Positions 5,968 to 8,004 of a stretch of DNA of 8,004 nucleotides are shown one piece after another. The stretch lies in the NCBI GenBank assembly GCA_029266815.1, contig JAQSWC010000072.1:1-8004 (forward strand), read 5' to 3'. Numbering within the stretch: the first letter of the stretch is position 1; each line of letters begins with the position of its first letter. Both the position numbers and the translations under genes were made by a program. The notes below the pieces were generated by a model that saw only the letters and a program-made list of their open reading frames with translations, was not told the origin of the DNA and searched no databases. This stretch comes from Paucimonas sp. GTDB taxonomy: Bacteria; Pseudomonadota; Gammaproteobacteria; Burkholderiales; Burkholderiaceae_D.

Positions 5968-6723
5968 ATGGAAAATACACTTCTCAATAATCAAGTGGCG
6001 CTGGTCACCGGCGCTTCGCGCGGGATTGGCCGTGCTATTGCGCAGGAATTGGCCCGGCAGGGTGCAACTGTCATCGGTACGGCGACTTCTGAAGCCGGAG
6101 CTGAAGCAATCACGGCCTACCTGAGTGAAGTGCGCGCAGGATGTGGCCGGGGGCTGGTACTGAATGTGAACGATGCGGCGGCTTGTCACGACGCGATCGA
6201 GACGGTACAAAAGGAATTCGGCACGATAGCCGTCCTTGTGAATAATGCGGGCATTACGCAGGACCAGCTTGCGATGCGCATGAAGGATGACGAGTGGGAT
6301 GCAGTGATTTCTACCAATCTCAATGCGGTCGGACGTCTGTCGCGGGCCGTGCTGCGAGGCATGATGAAGGCCAAACACGGCCGCATCATCAATATCACGT
6401 CCGTGGTCGGTTCCACCGGCAATCCCGGTCAGATGAATTACGCTGCCTCCAAGGCCGGCGTGGAAGGAATGAGTCGGGCATTGGCGCGTGAAATCGGCAG
6501 CCGCAACATTACTGTCAACTGTATCGCGCCGGGCTTCATCGATACCGACATGACAAAGGCGCTTACCGAGCAGCAAGTGTCCGCATTGCTGGCGCAGATT
6601 CCGCTGGGCCGTTTCGGCATGCCCGAAGACATTGCGAATGCGGTTACCTTCCTCGCTTCGCCTCAAGGCAGCTATATCACCGGCACAACGCTGCACGTCA
6701 ACGGCGGCATGTACATGAATTGA
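5968..6723 (+). CDS. fabG: 3-oxoacyl-ACP reductase FabG
   Basis: FabG is the NADPH-dependent reductase that turns 3-oxoacyl-ACP into (R)-3-hydroxyacyl-ACP in every elongation cycle. The 251-residue protein is a classical short-chain dehydrogenase with the TGASRGIG nucleotide-binding loop (14-21), NNAG (92-95) and the tetrad Asn117, Ser145 (in NITSVVG), Tyr158 and Lys162 (NYAASKAG). APGFIDTDM (187-195) and the C-terminal TGTTLHVNGGMYM are typical of FabG rather than of other SDRs, and the position between fabD and acpP confirms the role. The start follows the fabD stop by 4 bases in an A/T-rich stretch with no clear ribosome-binding site, so translation probably depends on ribosomes arriving from fabD. 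The gene ends with TGA 107 bases before acpP. Confidence 0.97.
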   Translation: MENTLLNNQVALVTGASRGIGRAIAQELARQGATVIGTATSEAGAEAITAYLSEVRAGCGRGLVLNVNDAAACHDAIETVQKEFGTIAVLVNNAGITQDQLAMRMKDDEWDAVISTNLNAVGRLSRAVLRGMMKAKHGRIINITSVVGSTGNPGQMNYAASKAGVEGMSRALAREIGSRNITVNCIAPGFIDTDMTKALTEQQVSALLAQIPLGRFGMPEDIANAVTFLASPQGSYITGTTLHVNGGMYMN

Positions 6724-6733
6724 TAGAATATTG

Positions 6734-6768
6734 CGCTTTTGACTTTACGGAACGTGAAGTCAAAAGTG
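6734..6768. repeat. Long palindrome / stem-loop between fabG and acpP
   Basis: CTTTTGACTT (6736-6745) and AAGTCAAAAG (6757-6766) are a perfect 10-bp inverted repeat. It continues inward through T6746-G6756 (U-G in RNA), A-T, C-G and G-C to a GAA triloop (6750-6752), and outward through G6735-T6767 (G-U) and C6734-G6768, giving 16 pairs with two wobbles. It begins 10 bases after the fabG stop and ends where the -35 region of the acpP promoter is expected. No T-run follows, so it is not a plain intrinsic terminator. It may be a 3' protective or processing stem of the fabG mRNA, or a dimeric regulator site upstream of acpP. Confidence 0.75.
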
Positions 6769-6796
6769 AAATCTCATCGCGCAAACCTGCTAAAAT
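6767..6796 (+). promoter_or_regulatory. Extended -10 promoter for acpP
   Basis: TAAAAT (6791-6796, 5 of 6 to consensus) is preceded by TGC (6788-6790), which makes an extended -10 (TGn). The -35 region is poor: TGAAAT at 6767-6772 with an 18-base spacer is the best I find. An extended -10 often makes up for a weak -35. Transcription would start near 6803, leaving a leader of about 28 bases that includes the GGAG ribosome-binding site. A private acpP promoter fits the high cellular demand for ACP. Confidence 0.6.
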
Positions 6797-6830
6797 GCGC
6801 GCACTTTCTGTAACCACACTGGAGCCCTAT

Positions 6831-7070
6831 ATGTCCGATATCGAACAACGCGTTAAGAAAATCGTCGCCGAGCAACTGGGCGTCGCCGAAGCCGACATCA
6901 AGAATGAATCGTCGTTCGTCGACGATCTGGGTGCCGATTCGCTCGACACAGTTGAACTCGTGATGGCGTTAGAAGACGAGTTCGAGATGGAGATCCCCGA
7001 TGAGCAGGCTGAGAAAATCACGACGGTTCAGCAAGCCATCGATTACGCCACGGCTAACGTCAAGGCTTAA
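6831..7070 (+). CDS. acpP: Acyl carrier protein AcpP
   Basis: AcpP carries the growing acyl chain on a 4'-phosphopantetheine arm and is the shared partner of FabD, FabH, FabG, FabF and PlsX. The 79-residue, strongly acidic product is canonical: MSDIEQRVKKIVAEQLGV, then the attachment motif GADSLDTVELVMALEDEF with the modified Ser37, and EIPDEQAEKITTVQQAIDYA at the end (helices II-IV). The frame is open upstream as far as 6720, but those residues are not ACP-like; ATG 6831 is preceded by GGAG (6821-6824) with a 6-base gap and gives the family length, so it is the true start. It has its own promoter-like element, and fabF follows after 28 bases. Very little room is left for doubt about identity. 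Confidence 0.98.
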   Translation: MSDIEQRVKKIVAEQLGVAEADIKNESSFVDDLGADSLDTVELVMALEDEFEMEIPDEQAEKITTVQQAIDYATANVKA

Positions 7071-7087
7071 GATTCCTGCCTGAGTCT

Positions 7088-7093
7088 AGGAGA
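7088..7093 (+). promoter_or_regulatory. Strong ribosome-binding site that sets the fabF TTG start
   Basis: AGGAGA (7088-7093) lies 5 bases before TTG 7099. No ATG or GTG in the fabF frame occurs between the acpP stop and the conserved RRVVITGLG segment, so this site decides the start as TTG. Confidence 0.8.
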
Positions 7094-7098
7094 ATTCT

Positions 7099-8004
7099 TT
7101 GGTCCGTTCGCGTCAACGCCGTGTCGTCATCACCGGTCTGGGTTGTATTTCACCGGTCGGAAATACGGTCGCAGCTTCCTGGGAAGCGCTGGTCGCCGGC
7201 AAGTCCGGTATCGCCACCATCACCAAATTCGATGCCGCTCCTTTTTCGACCCAGTTCGCTGGCGAAGTAAAAGGGTTCAGTATCGAGGAATACATTCCTG
7301 CCAAGGAAGCGCGCCACATGGATACGTTCATCCATTACGGCATCGCGGCCGGCATGCAGGCGATCGCGGACAGCGGTTTGCAGGTTACCGAGCAAAACGC
7401 TGAGCGTATCGGCGTGATCGTCGGATCGGGCATCGGCGGATTGCCGATGATCGAGGAAACTCATTCCGAGTTGGTGAACCGTGGACCTCGCCGCATTTCT
7501 CCTTTCTTTGTCCCAGCATCGATCATTAATATGATCTCCGGACATCTTTCGATCAAGTTCGGCTTGAAGGGTCCGAACCTTGCCATCGTGACTGCCTGTA
7601 CTACCGGTCTTCATTGCATCGGCGAGGCAGGACGGCTGATCGAGTACGGCGATGCCGACGTCATGATCGCCGGCGGCGCGGAATCCACCGTTTCGCCTTT
7701 GGGTGTAGGCGGATTCGCCGCTGCGCGCGCACTTTCTTCCCGTAACGACGATCCTGCGACAGCGTCGCGTCCTTGGGATAAAGACCGCGACGGCTTCGTG
7801 CTCGGTGAAGGTGCCGGGGTCATGGTGCTGGAAGAATACGAACACGCCAAGGCGCGCGGTGCGAAGATATATGCCGAGCTGCTAGGTTTCGGCATGAGCG
7901 CGGATGCGCACCACATGACGGCACCGCTGGAAGACGGCGACGGCGCGCGCCGCTGCATGGTTTCCGCGATGCGCAATGCCGAGATCAATCCCGAACAGGT
8001 GGAT
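7099..8004 (+). CDS. fabF: 3-oxoacyl-ACP synthase II (KAS II, FabF), N-terminal 302 codons
   Basis: FabF condenses malonyl-ACP with the growing acyl-ACP in chain elongation, including the step on unsaturated C16 chains. The gene runs off the window; 302 of the usual ~410 codons are present without any stop. Seen: RRVVITGLGCISPVG at the N-terminus, GSGIGG (109-114), the nucleophile Cys167 in TACTTGLHC, AGGAESTVSPLGVGGFAA, SRPWDKDRDGFVLGEGAGVMVLE and the DAHHMTAP segment. The two catalytic histidines (NAHGT and TGHLLGA motifs) would lie beyond the right edge. The start is an unusual TTG at 7099, supported by the AGGAGA site 5 bases upstream; the first in-frame ATG is far inside the conserved domain. 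It follows acpP by 28 bases with no terminator, so the two are most likely cotranscribed. Confidence 0.96.
   Translation, partial: MVRSRQRRVVITGLGCISPVGNTVAASWEALVAGKSGIATITKFDAAPFSTQFAGEVKGFSIEEYIPAKEARHMDTFIHYGIAAGMQAIADSGLQVTEQNAERIGVIVGSGIGGLPMIEETHSELVNRGPRRISPFFVPASIINMISGHLSIKFGLKGPNLAIVTACTTGLHCIGEAGRLIEYGDADVMIAGGAESTVSPLGVGGFAAARALSSRNDDPATASRPWDKDRDGFVLGEGAGVMVLEEYEHAKARGAKIYAELLGFGMSADAHHMTAPLEDGDGARRCMVSAMRNAEINPEQVD

Noticed and set aside
5956..6696. 246-codon open frame on the minus strand opposite fabG
   Set aside because: It is a shadow of the GC-rich codons of fabG: rich in Arg, His and Cys, with no recognisable domain, and the plus strand has a full catalytic SDR.
6720..6830. 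N-terminal extension of acpP from a TTG overlapping the fabG stop
   Set aside because: The added 37 residues cover the palindrome and the promoter, have no ACP similarity, and the internal ATG 6831 has a good GGAG site and the canonical MSDIEQRV start.
7150..7845. 231-codon minus-strand open frame opposite fabF
   Set aside because: Shadow of fabF, whose plus-strand translation keeps the KAS II motifs without interruption.

Overview
The window is a stretch of chromosomal housekeeping DNA from a betaproteobacterium. The order Burkholderiales, probably family Oxalobacteraceae (Herbaspirillum/Herminiimonas/Collimonas-like), is my inference from the protein sequences, the moderate-to-high GC content and the gene order; no search was run. 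The order yceF(maf) <-> yceD-rpmF-plsX-fabH-fabD-fabG-acpP-fabF is the classic conserved fatty-acid and phospholipid cluster, also present in E. coli. No mobile element, CRISPR array, tRNA, rRNA or sign of recent transfer is visible.

Left part (1-1836): the 3' end of an S49 signal-peptide-peptidase-like gene (+) faces a two-gene minus-strand unit. That unit is yceF/maf (7-methyl-GTP pyrophosphatase) followed, through a 4-base ATGA overlap, by a divergent RsmI-like tetrapyrrole-methylase-fold methyltransferase. The convergent ends are 13 bases apart and share a perfect 8-bp stem that encloses the methyltransferase stop codon.

Middle (1837-2886): a short divergent promoter region separates yceF from yceD. 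It has a good sigma-70 promoter for yceD, a second -10-like hexamer on the opposite strand over the same bases, and a 7-bp inverted repeat across the -35. Then come yceD and rpmF (ribosomal protein L32), the latter with its own promoter-like element and strong ribosome binding site. A probable intrinsic terminator/attenuator lies between rpmF and plsX.

Right part (2887-8004): plsX overlaps fabH by 4 bases, followed by fabD, fabG, acpP and the first 302 codons of fabF, all on +. FabD makes malonyl-ACP; FabH starts chains from acetyl-CoA; FabG reduces 3-ketoacyl-ACP; AcpP carries the chain; FabF elongates it; PlsX moves finished acyl chains from ACP to phosphate for phospholipid synthesis. acpP is set apart by a 16-pair palindrome/stem-loop and an extended -10 promoter, consistent with the high ACP expression expected in bacteria.

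The content is mainly ordinary. I do not see a new biological system. The most interesting items are non-coding: the palindrome upstream of acpP, the rpmF/plsX terminator, the nested repeats behind yceD, and the inverted repeat on the yceD promoter. The RsmI-like paralogue of unassigned target is the most interesting gene.
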